Shown: in pieces, positions 52,457 through 62,037 of the stretch
How positions within the stretch are numbered: position 1 is the first letter of the stretch
How the letters are laid out: each line of letters begins with the position of its first letter
Origin: Lachnospiraceae bacterium
Lineage (GTDB): Bacteria; Bacillota; Clostridia; Lachnospirales; Lachnospiraceae
Length of the DNA: 64,000 nt
Direction of reading: 5' to 3'
Assembly (NCBI GenBank): GCA_015258065.1
Contig: JABZIZ010000014.1
Coordinates: forward strand, 1-64,000
Made by a program: the position numbers and the translations under genes
The notes under the pieces: generated by a model
What the model was told of the DNA's origin: nothing
Databases searched by the model: none
The model's input: the letters and a program-made list of their open reading frames with translations, nothing else

Positions 52457-54189
52457 TGCAAATCATGAAAATGCTCTGGAAATTCAGCGAGCATCAGCAT
52501 AAAACGTTGGCGATCACTTTGCTTATGTCGCTCGCACGAGCGATGATCGGTATTACCCAGCTGATGGCGCTTCTCCTTGCGTTAGATGTGGTCACAAACG
52601 GTTCTCCTGTAGAATCTGCCATCAGAAATATTGTGATCCTTACCGTCATCTGTGCACTTGGCAGCTTTGCCACCTCATTTTTCGAGCATACGGGTGGTGT
52701 AGCGGTCGGGTTTTATATGACAGCGGATAAGCGCATTGGACTCGGCCATTTTTTGAAGAGACTGCCACTGGGATTCTTTAGCGATCATCATTCGGGAAAT
52801 ATTGTAGCGGTTCTTACCACTACGCTGAGCGGTATTGAGACGGGTGCGGCGATGGCAATGGTTACGACAGTATCCGGTATTTTCGGTGCGTTTTCAATGT
52901 TAATCGCGGTCTTTTTCTATGAGTGGAGAATCGGTTTGATCACCGGAATCGGGATGGGGTTGTATCTTCTGGTGGTAGATGTTCAGATGAGGGTTTCAGA
53001 GAAGAACGCCCCACTCTTGCAAAAGGCGCAGAATGCACTGGCGGCAGCCACCCTTACCTTTCTCCAGGGCATCAAAGTGACCAAAGCATTTCGTGTCAAA
53101 GAAGGAAATGAGGAACTGAATGCTGCCATTCAGGACAGCAGGAAGGCGAATATCAACCTGACCAATCAGGTGATGCCGTCGCAGTTTTTGGGAAGAGTTG
53201 TCCTCGCCCTCTTTGAAATCGGGATCATTGCCTGTACACTTTGGTTGAGGGAGGAAGAAAATATTTCCTTGGCAAAAACCATTCTACTCCTGGTATTCAG
53301 CTTCATGGTATATGTTTCGCTAGGTCAGGCAGGGTCCGTACTCTCTATGATGGGTCTTTTAGATAGCGGGCTAAAGGCGATGGGAGAGGTGGAAGCTTCA
53401 AAACCGATGAAGTGGGGTGAGCCTCCCAGACCGATGGGAAGTAATGAGATAGAACTGAAGGAGGTGAGCTTCTCTTATGGAGATCATGAAGTATTACACC
53501 ATGTTTCTGCAACGATCAAGGAAAAATCGTTGACTGCAATCATCGGCCCGTCCGGTTCGGGCAAAACAACTTTGTGTGAGCTCATTCCCAGATTTCGCGA
53601 TGTAAGCAGCGGAAGCATCAAAATCGGTGGCGTAGATATCAAAGAGGTTGATGCAGAGGAGCTGATGAAGCGAATCAGTATGGTATTTCAGAAAGTATAT
53701 TTGTTTGAGGACAGCATTTATCATAATATCGCCTTCGGTAAGCCGGGCGCAAGCATGGAGGAGGTTCGAGCGGCAGCAAAGGCGGCCAGATGCGACGATT
53801 TTATCCGGGCGCTGCCGGATGGGTATCAAACGGTATTAGAGGAAGGCGGCAGCAGCCTTTCGGGCGGGGAAAAGCAGAGAATCTCCATCGCCCGCGCCAT
53901 TCTCAAGGATTCTCCCATTATTATCATGGATGAAGCAACCGCAGCGCTGGATGCGGAAAACGAACATGAAATTCTTGCGGCCATAGAAGCCCTCACGAGG
54001 AACAAGACGGTTATCATGATTGCGCATCGCATGAGATCAATCAGAAATGCGGATCATATCATTGCGATCCGGGATGGGAGAGTCGTGCAAGAGGGAAGAC
54101 CGGAAGACCTTGCAGGGCAGGATGGTCTATATCGGGAGTTCCTGCGCACAAGAGAGGAGAGCTCAGGATGGACGCTGGATCCATCCTGA
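52453..54189 (+). CDS. ABC transporter ATP-binding/permease protein (half-transporter 2)
   Basis: 578 residues with six helices then an ATPase: Walker A 'GPSGSGKTT', signature LSGGEKQRIS, Walker B 'IIIMDEATAALD' and 'IAHRM'. The ATG 52453 overlaps the previous stop (ATGA) and has GGGAGGTG upstream; the frame is open to 52384 but that part lies inside the previous gene. Both partners keep canonical catalytic residues, unlike heterodimers with one degenerate site. The two genes are the only intact part of this transport locus. Confidence 0.9.
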   Translation: MMQIMKMLWKFSEHQHKTLAITLLMSLARAMIGITQLMALLLALDVVTNGSPVESAIRNIVILTVICALGSFATSFFEHTGGVAVGFYMTADKRIGLGHFLKRLPLGFFSDHHSGNIVAVLTTTLSGIETGAAMAMVTTVSGIFGAFSMLIAVFFYEWRIGLITGIGMGLYLLVVDVQMRVSEKNAPLLQKAQNALAAATLTFLQGIKVTKAFRVKEGNEELNAAIQDSRKANINLTNQVMPSQFLGRVVLALFEIGIIACTLWLREEENISLAKTILLLVFSFMVYVSLGQAGSVLSMMGLLDSGLKAMGEVEASKPMKWGEPPRPMGSNEIELKEVSFSYGDHEVLHHVSATIKEKSLTAIIGPSGSGKTTLCELIPRFRDVSSGSIKIGGVDIKEVDAEELMKRISMVFQKVYLFEDSIYHNIAFGKPGASMEEVRAAAKAARCDDFIRALPDGYQTVLEEGGSSLSGGEKQRISIARAILKDSPIIIMDEATAALDAENEHEILAAIEALTRNKTVIMIAHRMRSIRNADHIIAIRDGRVVQEGRPEDLAGQDGLYREFLRTREESSGWTLDPS

Positions 54190-54361
54190 CTGCCGGCTTT
54201 TATGTCCGACAGGAAAACATCTAACCGCTTGCCAGGCCCTTCTTTCCTTTTTCTCCGGTTGCAATATAATAATATCAGTGTCCAACCGATTTGACCTTTA
54301 TGCCGGTCACCGGATGCTGCATTTTAAGGAAAGAATCGAAAGAACCGAGGGGGAGGGGAAG

Positions 54362-55741
54362 ATGAAGAAACTAACGAAGGGGAAGATGTGGGCGTTTGCC
54401 ATCGGACAGTTTGGCTGGAGCCTTCTTTCTGCCCTGATTACGAACTGGCTGGTCTATTTCTATGAGCCGACGGAGGAGGCGGTAAGAGAGGGGCAGACCC
54501 TCTTTCTGCCACAGGGAAGGGTGATCTTTGGCGTCGTGACCATCATCGGAGGGATCAGTGCTCTGGGCAGGATCTTTGATGCGGTGACCGATCCGCTCAT
54601 TGCCAATCTCTCGGATCGGTCCGCGAATCCGAGGGGCAGGCGGATTCCTTTCATGCAAAAAATTGCGTTGCCCTTTGCGGCATCGACGGTGCTTGTTTTC
54701 TTTACGCCCATTGGGAGAGTTTCCTCTCTCAACGGGGTATGGCTGTTGGTGGCGCTGCTGGTCTTTTATCTGTGCATGACCACTTATTGTACGCCGTATA
54801 ATGCGCTGATTTCGGAACTGGGGACCACGCAGGATACACGCATCAGTATTTCGACCTATATCAGCGTGACCTTTCTTTTGGGTTCTGCCATTGGCTATGC
54901 GGCACCGTATATTTGGGGCGCTCTTACTCCGGTGCTTGGGCGAGTGGAGTCCATTCGCATGACCTTTCTGCTGCTTGCGCTGCTTGCTCTTATGGCGCTG
55001 CTTTTTCCGACTTTCACCATCCGCGAGAAGGATTACATTCAGGTAGAGCCGTCGAGGGACAATGTGTTTCGCTCCCTGATCAAGACTTTTCAAAATGAAG
55101 ATTTCCGCCTATTTGTCGGCAGTGATATTCTCTATTTTATTGCGCTCACCATTTTTCAGACGGGACTGCCTTTCTTTGTAACGGTGTTAATGAAGCTTCC
55201 GGAAACCATGACGACGCTTCTGTATGTCGGCATGACGCTGCTTTCCTTTGCCGCGTATGCACCTGTGAATTATTTAGCGCATCGGGTTCATAAGAAAAAA
55301 CTGGTGCTGATCGGATTCTGCGGACTCTCGCTTGTCTATCTGGTCACGGCGATCTCCGGACTGTTTGGAAGAACCGGCCTGTTCTGGGGAGTGATTGTGG
55401 TGCTTCTGGCTGCCTTCCCGATGGCAATCCTGGGGATTCTGCCACAGGCCATCGTGGCGGACATTGCGGAAGCGGATGCACGGATCACGGGAGAGAAGAG
55501 AGAGGGGATGTTCTTTGCCGCCAGAACCTTTGCCTTCAAAATGGGACAGAGCATTTCCATGCTTCTTTTTACGGCGCTGGCGTCCATTCATCCGGAGACG
55601 GGATGGGGATACCGGATCGCAGCCTTGCTTGCCACTCTCATCTGTCTCTCTGGCGCGTGGGTGCTTTCCTTTTACCGGGAAAAGAAAATACTTGAAATTC
55701 TCGCATCACGCTCGTGTGCGGATCCGGAGAAAAAAAGATGA
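54362..55741 (+). CDS. GPH-family sugar:cation symporter (MelB-like)
   Basis: 459 residues with twelve predicted membrane helices. The N-terminal helix 'GQFGWSLLSALITNWLVYFY' and the GPH signature 'FDAVTDPLIANLSDRS' followed by 'RGRRIPFM' identify the glycoside-pentoside-hexuronide symporter family of the major facilitator superfamily. The sugar is unknown because no glycosidase is adjacent. ATG 54362 has GGGGAGGGG upstream; the longer frame from 54047 overlaps the ABC gene and is not used. Confidence 0.88.
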   Translation: MKKLTKGKMWAFAIGQFGWSLLSALITNWLVYFYEPTEEAVREGQTLFLPQGRVIFGVVTIIGGISALGRIFDAVTDPLIANLSDRSANPRGRRIPFMQKIALPFAASTVLVFFTPIGRVSSLNGVWLLVALLVFYLCMTTYCTPYNALISELGTTQDTRISISTYISVTFLLGSAIGYAAPYIWGALTPVLGRVESIRMTFLLLALLALMALLFPTFTIREKDYIQVEPSRDNVFRSLIKTFQNEDFRLFVGSDILYFIALTIFQTGLPFFVTVLMKLPETMTTLLYVGMTLLSFAAYAPVNYLAHRVHKKKLVLIGFCGLSLVYLVTAISGLFGRTGLFWGVIVVLLAAFPMAILGILPQAIVADIAEADARITGEKREGMFFAARTFAFKMGQSISMLLFTALASIHPETGWGYRIAALLATLICLSGAWVLSFYREKKILEILASRSCADPEKKR

Positions 55742-55872
55742 TTGCTCTGCCGCTCTTTGTGATGCCCTATCAGGCGGCAATCCGGTAAAAGAGGCAGACC
55801 GCTCCATCCACTCGTTTCGAAGGGATGGGGCAATCTGCCCCTTTCGAGAGAAAGCCCCGAGGCATCATTCCT

Positions 55873-57636
55873 TTACGTCGTCAGTTTGAACATATCGACC
55901 AGTCCGTTCAGGGTTTCCGACTGAGCGGAGAGTTCCTCCGAGATCGCGGAGCTTTCTTCCGCGGAGGCTGCATTGGTCTGAACCACCTGGGAAATCTGGT
56001 CGATGCCCTTGCTGATTTCTTCCATTGCATGGCTCTGTTGCTGGGCGACCGTGTTATTGTTGTTCATGACTTCCTGAATATGGTCGATTCCTTCCGCAAT
56101 CTTTGCCAGGGCGGCACTGGTTTCTTCCACGACCGCATTCCCTTGATTCACACTTTCCAAAGACGAGTTAATGAGAACCTTGGCGCGGTTGGCGGCTTCT
56201 GCAGAGTCGCTGGCGAGCGCTCTAATTTCATCGGCAACAACCGCAAAGCCTTTTCCGCTCTGCCCGGCTCTTGCTGCTTCGATGGAGGCGTTTAGAGATA
56301 GGAGATTGGTCTGCGAAGCAATATCTTCGATGGTCCTGGCAATGCCGGAAATTTCGTTGGAAATTTCGGTAATCTTTGCCATTGCATCCACGACTTCGTG
56401 CATTTTGGTGGAGCCATCTGCAGAGACGGCTTTTACCTCGTCCGCCACCTGCTTGCCTTCCGCAACGGAGTTACTCAAACTCTTGGTTTGTTCTACCACG
56501 GTGGCAACGGAGGCAGTCAGTTCCTGAACGGAAGCGGATTGATCGGTCGCACCCTCTGCCAGATCCTGGGCGCCCTGTGCCATATTGTTGGCACCGCTGG
56601 AAACCTGAGAGGTGGAATCCTTGATATCGGTCATCATGCTGCGCAGTTTTTCCATCAGCCCGTTTACATGTTCTTCGAGAGGCGCCAGATCACCGCGGAA
56701 TAGTTCATGTCTTTTAGTACTGGTTGTTAAGTCGCCGTTTGCCAGCCTGCCGAGCGTTTCCACAATATCCTCAATGGCGCCGTGCAGGACTCTCGTGGTT
56801 TCCTTCATGTACTTGGTCATATCTCCGAGTTCATCGGCAGCTTCATAGTTTAAATCCAGATTCAGATGCCCATCGGACATTTCTTTTGCTGCATTCGAAA
56901 CCTCATCGACTGGCTTTACGATAGCGGCAGTCAGCTGTCTGCGGGCGTTTCGGACGAAGACAGTGCAGAAGATGGTGGCGGCAAAAGACAGAACCATCAA
57001 AATGACGCAGATGATGAAGGAGGTTCGATAAGCGCTTTTCGCGTCTGCAATCACGCTTCCATCCAGATCTTCCGTATTGTCGATCAGTTCCCGAAGAACC
57101 GGCGCCATTTTTTCCGTGAAGTAAGTATATTCCGCATCTTCTTCGGCATCATCTTTAATCATTTTTGCATAAGGTTGTGCAGCTTCTGTCAGCTTAGAAA
57201 GATTGGACCGGAGAGAAAGTAGGGCGGCGCTGTCGGGGTACAGTTTTTCCAGTGACTCGAGAGATTCCATGATGGATTCCGCATCGTCTTCGGCCTGCTC
57301 GCTCCTGCTCAGTGCCTCTTTTTGATCCGGAGACCAGCTGGCGTAAATGGAATTTTTTGCCATGGACTGTACCCGCATCAAAATATCCCCTGATCGCAGG
57401 GAAGTTGCATAATAGACCTGGTACATACGTCTGAATTGTATCATGGAGAATAACATGCCGATCAGTAGGACGATCACGACAATAATCATGCGAACAGAGA
57501 TAATATTGAACGCATAGTCAAATTTTCGCTCTACCTTTACGTTACGCAGATAGTTTTCATTGAGTTTTATGGTGAAGGCAACAGGACCACGCTTCACCTT
57601 TTCCTTCAGATCCGGGGTTTCTATCTTCTTATTCAT
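55873..57636 (-). CDS. Methyl-accepting chemotaxis protein
   Basis: 587 residues: a 40-residue cytoplasmic start, a first membrane helix (~48-68), a ~130-residue outer sensor domain of four-helix-bundle type, a second helix (~205-228), HAMP (~232-285) and the signalling coiled coil with the hairpin tip 'IEAARAGQSGKGFAVVADE'. It passes ligand signals to CheA/CheW, not found here. AAAGGAGAAAC precedes ATG 57636, and a sigma-28-like promoter lies further upstream. Confidence 0.95.
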   Translation of the reverse strand: MNKKIETPDLKEKVKRGPVAFTIKLNENYLRNVKVERKFDYAFNIISVRMIIVVIVLLIGMLFSMIQFRRMYQVYYATSLRSGDILMRVQSMAKNSIYASWSPDQKEALSRSEQAEDDAESIMESLESLEKLYPDSAALLSLRSNLSKLTEAAQPYAKMIKDDAEEDAEYTYFTEKMAPVLRELIDNTEDLDGSVIADAKSAYRTSFIICVILMVLSFAATIFCTVFVRNARRQLTAAIVKPVDEVSNAAKEMSDGHLNLDLNYEAADELGDMTKYMKETTRVLHGAIEDIVETLGRLANGDLTTSTKRHELFRGDLAPLEEHVNGLMEKLRSMMTDIKDSTSQVSSGANNMAQGAQDLAEGATDQSASVQELTASVATVVEQTKSLSNSVAEGKQVADEVKAVSADGSTKMHEVVDAMAKITEISNEISGIARTIEDIASQTNLLSLNASIEAARAGQSGKGFAVVADEIRALASDSAEAANRAKVLINSSLESVNQGNAVVEETSAALAKIAEGIDHIQEVMNNNNTVAQQQSHAMEEISKGIDQISQVVQTNAASAEESSAISEELSAQSETLNGLVDMFKLTT

Positions 57637-57722
57637 TGTTTCTCCTTTGCTGAAAAAATTGTTGGGAATGGGGGATGGAAACTCGTCTTATGATCAAGAG
57701 AACAGTCATTTAATTATTAATT

Positions 57723-57748
57723 GTATCGGTTAAAAAATATTTTTCTTA
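57723..57748 (-). promoter_or_regulatory. Sigma-28 (SigD/FliA)-like promoter of the chemotaxis receptor gene
   Basis: On the minus strand TAAG (from 57748), a 15-bp spacer and CCGATAC (ending at 57723) match the flagellar sigma pattern TAAA-N15-GCCGATAT with two or three changes, about 85 bp before the start codon. Confidence 0.55.
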
Positions 57749-57793
57749 ATAAAAGTAGGAAAAATGAGAAGAGATCTCTGCGAAGAGTTCAAA

Positions 57794-57822
57794 TTGACTC
57801 GCCTTGTGCAAAGGTCTAAGAT
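57794..57822 (+). promoter_or_regulatory. SigA promoter of mgtA
   Basis: TTGACT (57794-57799), a 17-bp spacer and TAAGAT (57817-57822). The start codon is only 33 bp further, so the leader is too short for an M-box-type Mg2+ riboswitch. Confidence 0.7.
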
Positions 57823-57854
57823 ATCCCTGTACAAGTAAAAGGAGGGTGAAAGAG

Positions 57855-60542
57855 ATGATTTTAAACAATGAGAAGAAATTGAACCCTACGACAAAGACCG
57901 CCAGTGTGGAGCAAGAGTTTCAGAAAATTGCCGGAAAAGAAGCTTCTCTGGTCTTACAGGAATTAGGCTGTACGACAAATGGAATCAGCGATGAAGAACG
58001 AGAAGAAAGACTCGAGAAATACGGCTATAACGACCTTTCCGCCATGCAGAAGCATGGCGTATTCTATTTTTTATTTCACAGCTTTACCGATGCTTTTATT
58101 ATTGTTCTGCTTGTTTTGGCTATCGTTACCTTTGTTGTGGAAAGGGATATTCTGTCCGGAGTCATTATTCTGGCACTGGCCTGTATGAGTGCGGTGATTC
58201 GATTTACCCAGGATTACGGTTCCTATCTGGATATGCAGAAGCTAAAGGATATGGAGCACGATACGGTGAGAATCCGGATTCCGGTAAAGGACGGCACGGA
58301 AATAAGAGAAGTGCCGGTGGAAGAGGTGGTACCCGGGGATATACAGCTTATCGGCTCAGGAGATATCGTTTGCGGAGACCTCTATCTTCTGGAGAGCAGA
58401 GACTTGTTCCTTTCGGTTTCCGCCTTTACGGGAGAATCCATTCCGGTGGAAAAATATACCGGAGTGGATCAGAGAGTGGTCAATGCAGCAGAATTAAACA
58501 ACCTCTGCTTAGGTGGTTCCACGGTGAATTCCGGCACCGGAGTCGGCATCGTGGTGCGGACCGGAAAGAATTCTTATTTGGGGAAGATTTCCTCCACCAT
58601 CCATACACAGAAGAAAGAAACCGATTTTGATAAGAGCCTATCGAAGATAACCAGAATCCTGATTAGCTACATGATTGTGGTGGTTCTTTTTGTATTGCTT
58701 ATTAACGGCCTGGTGAAGAAAAACTGGCTGGAAGCCTTTTTATTTTCCATCTCCGTTGCGGTGGGCATTACCCCGGGAATGTTACCGATGATTGTGAACG
58801 GAACTCTTGCCAAAGGGGCAAAGTTCCTGGCAAAGAAGAAGACCATTGTAAAGAACATGTCCGCCATTCAAAATTTAGGAGCCATCGATGTGCTGTGCAC
58901 CGATAAGACCGGAACCCTTACCATGGACAATGTTGTTTTGCAGAAATATATCAATGTCAATGGAGAGGATTCCTATGTGGTTTTGAACTATGCATGGATG
59001 AATGCATACTATTCTACAGGGGTAAAAAACTTGATTGACCGGGCCATCTTATCCTACGGTGCGGAAAGCGATGTGCAAAAATACGCCGGAGGCTATGTGA
59101 AGTCCGATGAGATTCCCTACGATTTTGAACGTCGCAGAATGAGTGTGGTGATTTCCAATCCGGGGGGAGAACATTTGGGAGAGGAGACAGAAGAAATTCT
59201 TCCCAAACCCCAGGATGAGGTATTGATTACCAAAGGCGCTTTGGAATCCGTACTGGCCTGTTGCAGTCGAATTCGGGTGAAGAAGGAATACATGGACATT
59301 CACGAAGAAGACCTTCAGAAGATCAATGCCCTTTCCGAGAAGTTAAATCATGAGGGAATGCACGTCATTGGCGTTGCCGCAAAGAGGAAAAATGCAGGAG
59401 ACACCGCTGTTTTTCATGCGGAGGACGAAACGGATATGACCTTCCTGGGCATTATTGCCTTCTTGGATCCGCCCAAGCCGGATGCCAAGGAAGCCATTCA
59501 CGGACTGTATGATGCAGGCGTACAGGTAAAGGTCATTTCCGGGGATGCCCCCGTTGTGGTGGAGCACGTATGTAAGCTGGTAGGCATGAAGGTAGGAGAA
59601 CAAAATGCGGTAACCGGCTCCGACTTGGAAAAGATGAGCGAGGAAGAGCTTTCCGCCGTTGTAGAGAAAAAAGACATTTTCGCTCGTCTCTCTCCCATGC
59701 AGAAGCAGCGAGTGGTGGATGCCCTTCGGAAAAACGGACATGTGGTCGGCTATATGGGAGACGGCGTAAATGATGCGCCCAGTCTTCATGATGCGGATGT
59801 AGGCATTTCCGTGGACAATGCCACAGATGTTGCCAAGGCCAGTGCGGACATTATCCTCTTGGAGAAGAGCTTGACCGTCATTTTAAACGGTATCTATGAA
59901 GGAAGACGAATCTACGGCAATATCCTGAAATACATGAAAATGGCATTATCCGGCAACTTCGGAAATGTGTTCTCCGTATTGATTGCCTCGATATTCTTGC
60001 CCTTTTTACCCATGCTGCCCCTGCAGATTTTGATTCAGAATCTCATCTATGACTTTACGCAGATTGCGATTCCCTGGGACAATGTGGACGAAGAATTCCT
60101 GCAAAAACCCCATAAGTGGAACAGTGCATCTCTTGTGTCCTTTATGAATGTGATGGGTGGCGTGTCCTCCGTATTCGATGTGATGACCTTCCTGGTACTT
60201 TGGTTCCTCTTGGGCTATAACAGCCTTTCCATGCAGAACTACTTCCAGACAGGATGGTTTGTAGAAGGTTTGATTTCCCAAATCCTGATTGTGCAGTTCA
60301 TTCGTACATCGAAGCGACCGATTCTGGATTCCAAGTGCGACTCCAGACTGGCACTGGCTTCAGCACTGGGCATTTTTGCGGCCATTTCCATTCCCCATCT
60401 TTTTCATAATCTGGACAATACGGTATTTACGGAAATGCCCATGGATTACTTTTGGTATTTGCTTGTGATTCTGGCACTCTACGGACTTACGATTGAGACC
60501 GTGAAGAAGCTCTATATCAAGAAATATGGAGCCTGGTTGTAA
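57855..60542 (+). CDS. mgtA: Magnesium-translocating P-type ATPase
   Basis: 895 residues from ATG 57855 (AAAGGAGGGTGA upstream). The P-type phosphorylation site D350 lies in DKTGTLT, the actuator loop is 'FTGESIPVEKY', the hinge 'GDGVNDAPSLHDADVGI', and the membrane motif 'VGITPGMLPMIVNGTLAKGA' is the one found in type IIIB Mg2+ ATPases of the MgtA/MgtB group. It imports Mg2+ down its gradient at the cost of ATP. A short leader argues against RNA control; control by a regulator is possible. Confidence 0.95.
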   Translation: MILNNEKKLNPTTKTASVEQEFQKIAGKEASLVLQELGCTTNGISDEEREERLEKYGYNDLSAMQKHGVFYFLFHSFTDAFIIVLLVLAIVTFVVERDILSGVIILALACMSAVIRFTQDYGSYLDMQKLKDMEHDTVRIRIPVKDGTEIREVPVEEVVPGDIQLIGSGDIVCGDLYLLESRDLFLSVSAFTGESIPVEKYTGVDQRVVNAAELNNLCLGGSTVNSGTGVGIVVRTGKNSYLGKISSTIHTQKKETDFDKSLSKITRILISYMIVVVLFVLLINGLVKKNWLEAFLFSISVAVGITPGMLPMIVNGTLAKGAKFLAKKKTIVKNMSAIQNLGAIDVLCTDKTGTLTMDNVVLQKYINVNGEDSYVVLNYAWMNAYYSTGVKNLIDRAILSYGAESDVQKYAGGYVKSDEIPYDFERRRMSVVISNPGGEHLGEETEEILPKPQDEVLITKGALESVLACCSRIRVKKEYMDIHEEDLQKINALSEKLNHEGMHVIGVAAKRKNAGDTAVFHAEDETDMTFLGIIAFLDPPKPDAKEAIHGLYDAGVQVKVISGDAPVVVEHVCKLVGMKVGEQNAVTGSDLEKMSEEELSAVVEKKDIFARLSPMQKQRVVDALRKNGHVVGYMGDGVNDAPSLHDADVGISVDNATDVAKASADIILLEKSLTVILNGIYEGRRIYGNILKYMKMALSGNFGNVFSVLIASIFLPFLPMLPLQILIQNLIYDFTQIAIPWDNVDEEFLQKPHKWNSASLVSFMNVMGGVSSVFDVMTFLVLWFLLGYNSLSMQNYFQTGWFVEGLISQILIVQFIRTSKRPILDSKCDSRLALASALGIFAAISIPHLFHNLDNTVFTEMPMDYFWYLLVILALYGLTIETVKKLYIKKYGAWL

Positions 60543-60669
60543 GCTGACATTTTGAAGATTGTTTTGGAAACCGTATTGTTCGTGTCCTTCGTAGTGCGAC
60601 ATTTTCCGAAGGAAATCAGGAAGGAAATGATTTGAGCGTAAGAGAGATGGGCACAAGAGAGGCTATTAG

Positions 60670-60792
60670 GATAAGTTTAGTATTGTGATTACCATGGTTC
60701 TGGCTTTTTCACTTCTTCATGAAACGAGTAGTATAAAAACGATTTTGGCATGTTTTTTAATAGCCGGAGGAACAATTCTTATGGCACTGTAA
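60670..60792 (+). pseudogene. C-terminal remnant of an EamA/DMT-family transporter
   Basis: A 40-codon frame ends at TAA 60790-60792 with 'VITMVLAFSLLHETSSIKTI' and 'LIAGGTILMAL', the typical last helices of EamA drug/metabolite transporters (~290 residues). The frame is closed by TAG just upstream and nothing else of the gene is visible in 60543-60669. Confidence 0.5.
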
Positions 60793-60805
60793 AGGTGGTG
60801 ACAGA

Positions 60806-61240
60806 GTGAAGGTGGATATTCAAAAAGTAAATTCTTATGAAGAAGAGCAAGCGGTGATTCGTGTTGTTAAAGTAACGGAGAACATTCAAACTGCCATCAA
60901 TGCTCTTGAAAACAGTGCCCCTGTTATCACTGCCCGTTGTAATGGAGAAGCTGTTTTCTGTCCCATTGATAAAATCTATTATATAGAATCCGTGGATAAA
61001 CGAACCTTTGTCTATACAAAGGATAATTGTTTGGAAGTCCAATATAGGTTATATGAACTGGAAAATACGCTAAGCCGGAATTTCTTCAGAGCGGCAAAGG
61101 CAATGATTATCAATATGAGGAAAATCAAGTCAGTGCGAGCAGAACTTAACGGAAGAATGACGGCAGAACTTTTGAATGGAGAGCGTGTCATCATTGCAAG
61201 AACGTATGTGAAAGAACTGAAAGAAAGGCTGGGACTATGA
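60806..61240 (+). CDS. LytTR-family DNA-binding regulator
   Basis: 144 residues. The N-terminal ~50 are a small unassigned region, and the rest is a LytTR domain ('CPIDKIYYIESVDKRTFVYT', 'FFRAAKAMIINMRKIKSV', 'ARTYVKELKERL'). No receiver is attached, so it is not a classical response regulator. Stand-alone LytTR proteins are regularly paired with a DUF3021 membrane protein, here 1 bp downstream, which is thought to control the regulator's activity. The start is GTG 60806 after GGTGGTGA. Confidence 0.85.
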   Translation: MKVDIQKVNSYEEEQAVIRVVKVTENIQTAINALENSAPVITARCNGEAVFCPIDKIYYIESVDKRTFVYTKDNCLEVQYRLYELENTLSRNFFRAAKAMIINMRKIKSVRAELNGRMTAELLNGERVIIARTYVKELKERLGL

Positions 61241-61241
61241 T

Positions 61242-61676
61242 ATGCAAAAAGTAAAAACTATTTTTAGTCAGACTTTAATGATTTCAACAGCCATTCTTTT
61301 TGGAATAGGAATTCTGATGCTAATACAGCATTTTTCTTTAGGAGTGCAGACATTCAGTTTTCAATGGAGTGACCCTCTTTCTATTTGTCTTACGGGATTT
61401 TTATCCTCCTTACCGACATATTTTCTTTTGGATATGGATAGTTTGAAGAAAAGCGAAGTTCGGATCAGAATCGGAATCCACTTTGTCTCGGTTCTCGGAA
61501 TCGTGGTTTTGTGTGCAAGCCTTTTTCATTGGTTCGGACAAATCATCAACTTACGCATCATTTGTCTTATGTACAGCCTCATTTATCTCTTTGTCTGGTG
61601 TGCAACAGCATGGATGGCAAAGATAGATGAGATTAAAATCAATGGAGCTATTAAAGATCTGCAAGATTCGGAATAA
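61242..61676 (+). CDS. DUF3021 membrane protein, LytTR partner
   Basis: 144 residues with four membrane helices (~10-28, 44-62, 76-96, 104-124) and a charged cytoplasmic end, the DUF3021 layout. LytTR/DUF3021 pairs act as membrane-controlled repressors in lactobacilli, lactococci and streptococci (LytTR regulatory systems, e.g. in competence and bacteriocin control). It starts 1 bp after the LytTR gene and so is co-translated. The ABC genes 0.36 kb downstream are possible targets (inference). Confidence 0.8.
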   Translation: MQKVKTIFSQTLMISTAILFGIGILMLIQHFSLGVQTFSFQWSDPLSICLTGFLSSLPTYFLLDMDSLKKSEVRIRIGIHFVSVLGIVVLCASLFHWFGQIINLRIICLMYSLIYLFVWCATAWMAKIDEIKINGAIKDLQDSE

Positions 61677-61681
61677 GAAAT

Positions 61682-61735
61682 AAAGCGTTTCATGAAAATA
61701 AAGCCTTTCATGAAAATAAAGCCTTTCATGGAAAA
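61682..61735 (+). repeat. Three 18-bp tandem repeats with TTTCATGAAA palindromes
   Basis: AAAGCGTTTCATGAAAAT (61682-61699), the same with one change (61700-61717) and a third copy with more changes (61718-61735) start five bases after the DUF3021 stop codon. The first two contain the 10-bp palindrome TTTCATGAAA and the third an altered TTTCATGGAA. Confidence 0.9.
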
Positions 61736-61787
61736 AGTGCAACTCAGTAAGCTGTAAATGCAGCTTGGTAGGGTGGCACTTTTTTTA
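61732..61787 (+). terminator. Nested-stem terminator after DUF3021
   Basis: Outer stem AAAAAGTGC (61732-61740) / GCACTTTTT (61776-61784) encloses an inner AAGCTG/CAGCTT stem; T-run at 61781-61787. It overlaps the third 18-bp repeat. Confidence 0.65.
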
Positions 61788-62037
61788 ATGCTTATAAGTT
61801 GATAAGCTGATTTTTGTCAAAATCGATGAGGCAGAACAACAAGTTAAGACAACAGGGCAGAATTGCGGGAAGAATTACAGGACAGAACCACAAGATGGAA
61901 TCACAGGAACCATAGGAAAAATTGGAACCACAGGACAAATTGGAACCGCGAGGGGCTCTATAGGACTGAATGATAAGACGAACTACAGGATAGACTTACA
62001 GAAAGAACTATAGTGGCGCCAAGAAGGAGCGAATCGG
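61788..62037 (+). other. Non-coding stretch with imperfect short repeats
   Basis: A 250-bp purine-rich stretch before the ABC genes, part of the 361-bp gap 61677-62037. Words of the type ATTGGAACCACAGGACAA and ACAGGA recur several times between ~61840 and ~61985. I see no gene; a promoter for the ABC genes is probably here but not clear. Confidence 0.4.

Noticed and set aside
54371..55093. 240-codon minus-strand frame
   Set aside because: Antisense to the GPH symporter gene with no start context.
57637..57854. M-box Mg2+ riboswitch before mgtA
   Set aside because: The promoter at 57794-57822 leaves only about 30 nt of leader and no M-box pattern is visible.
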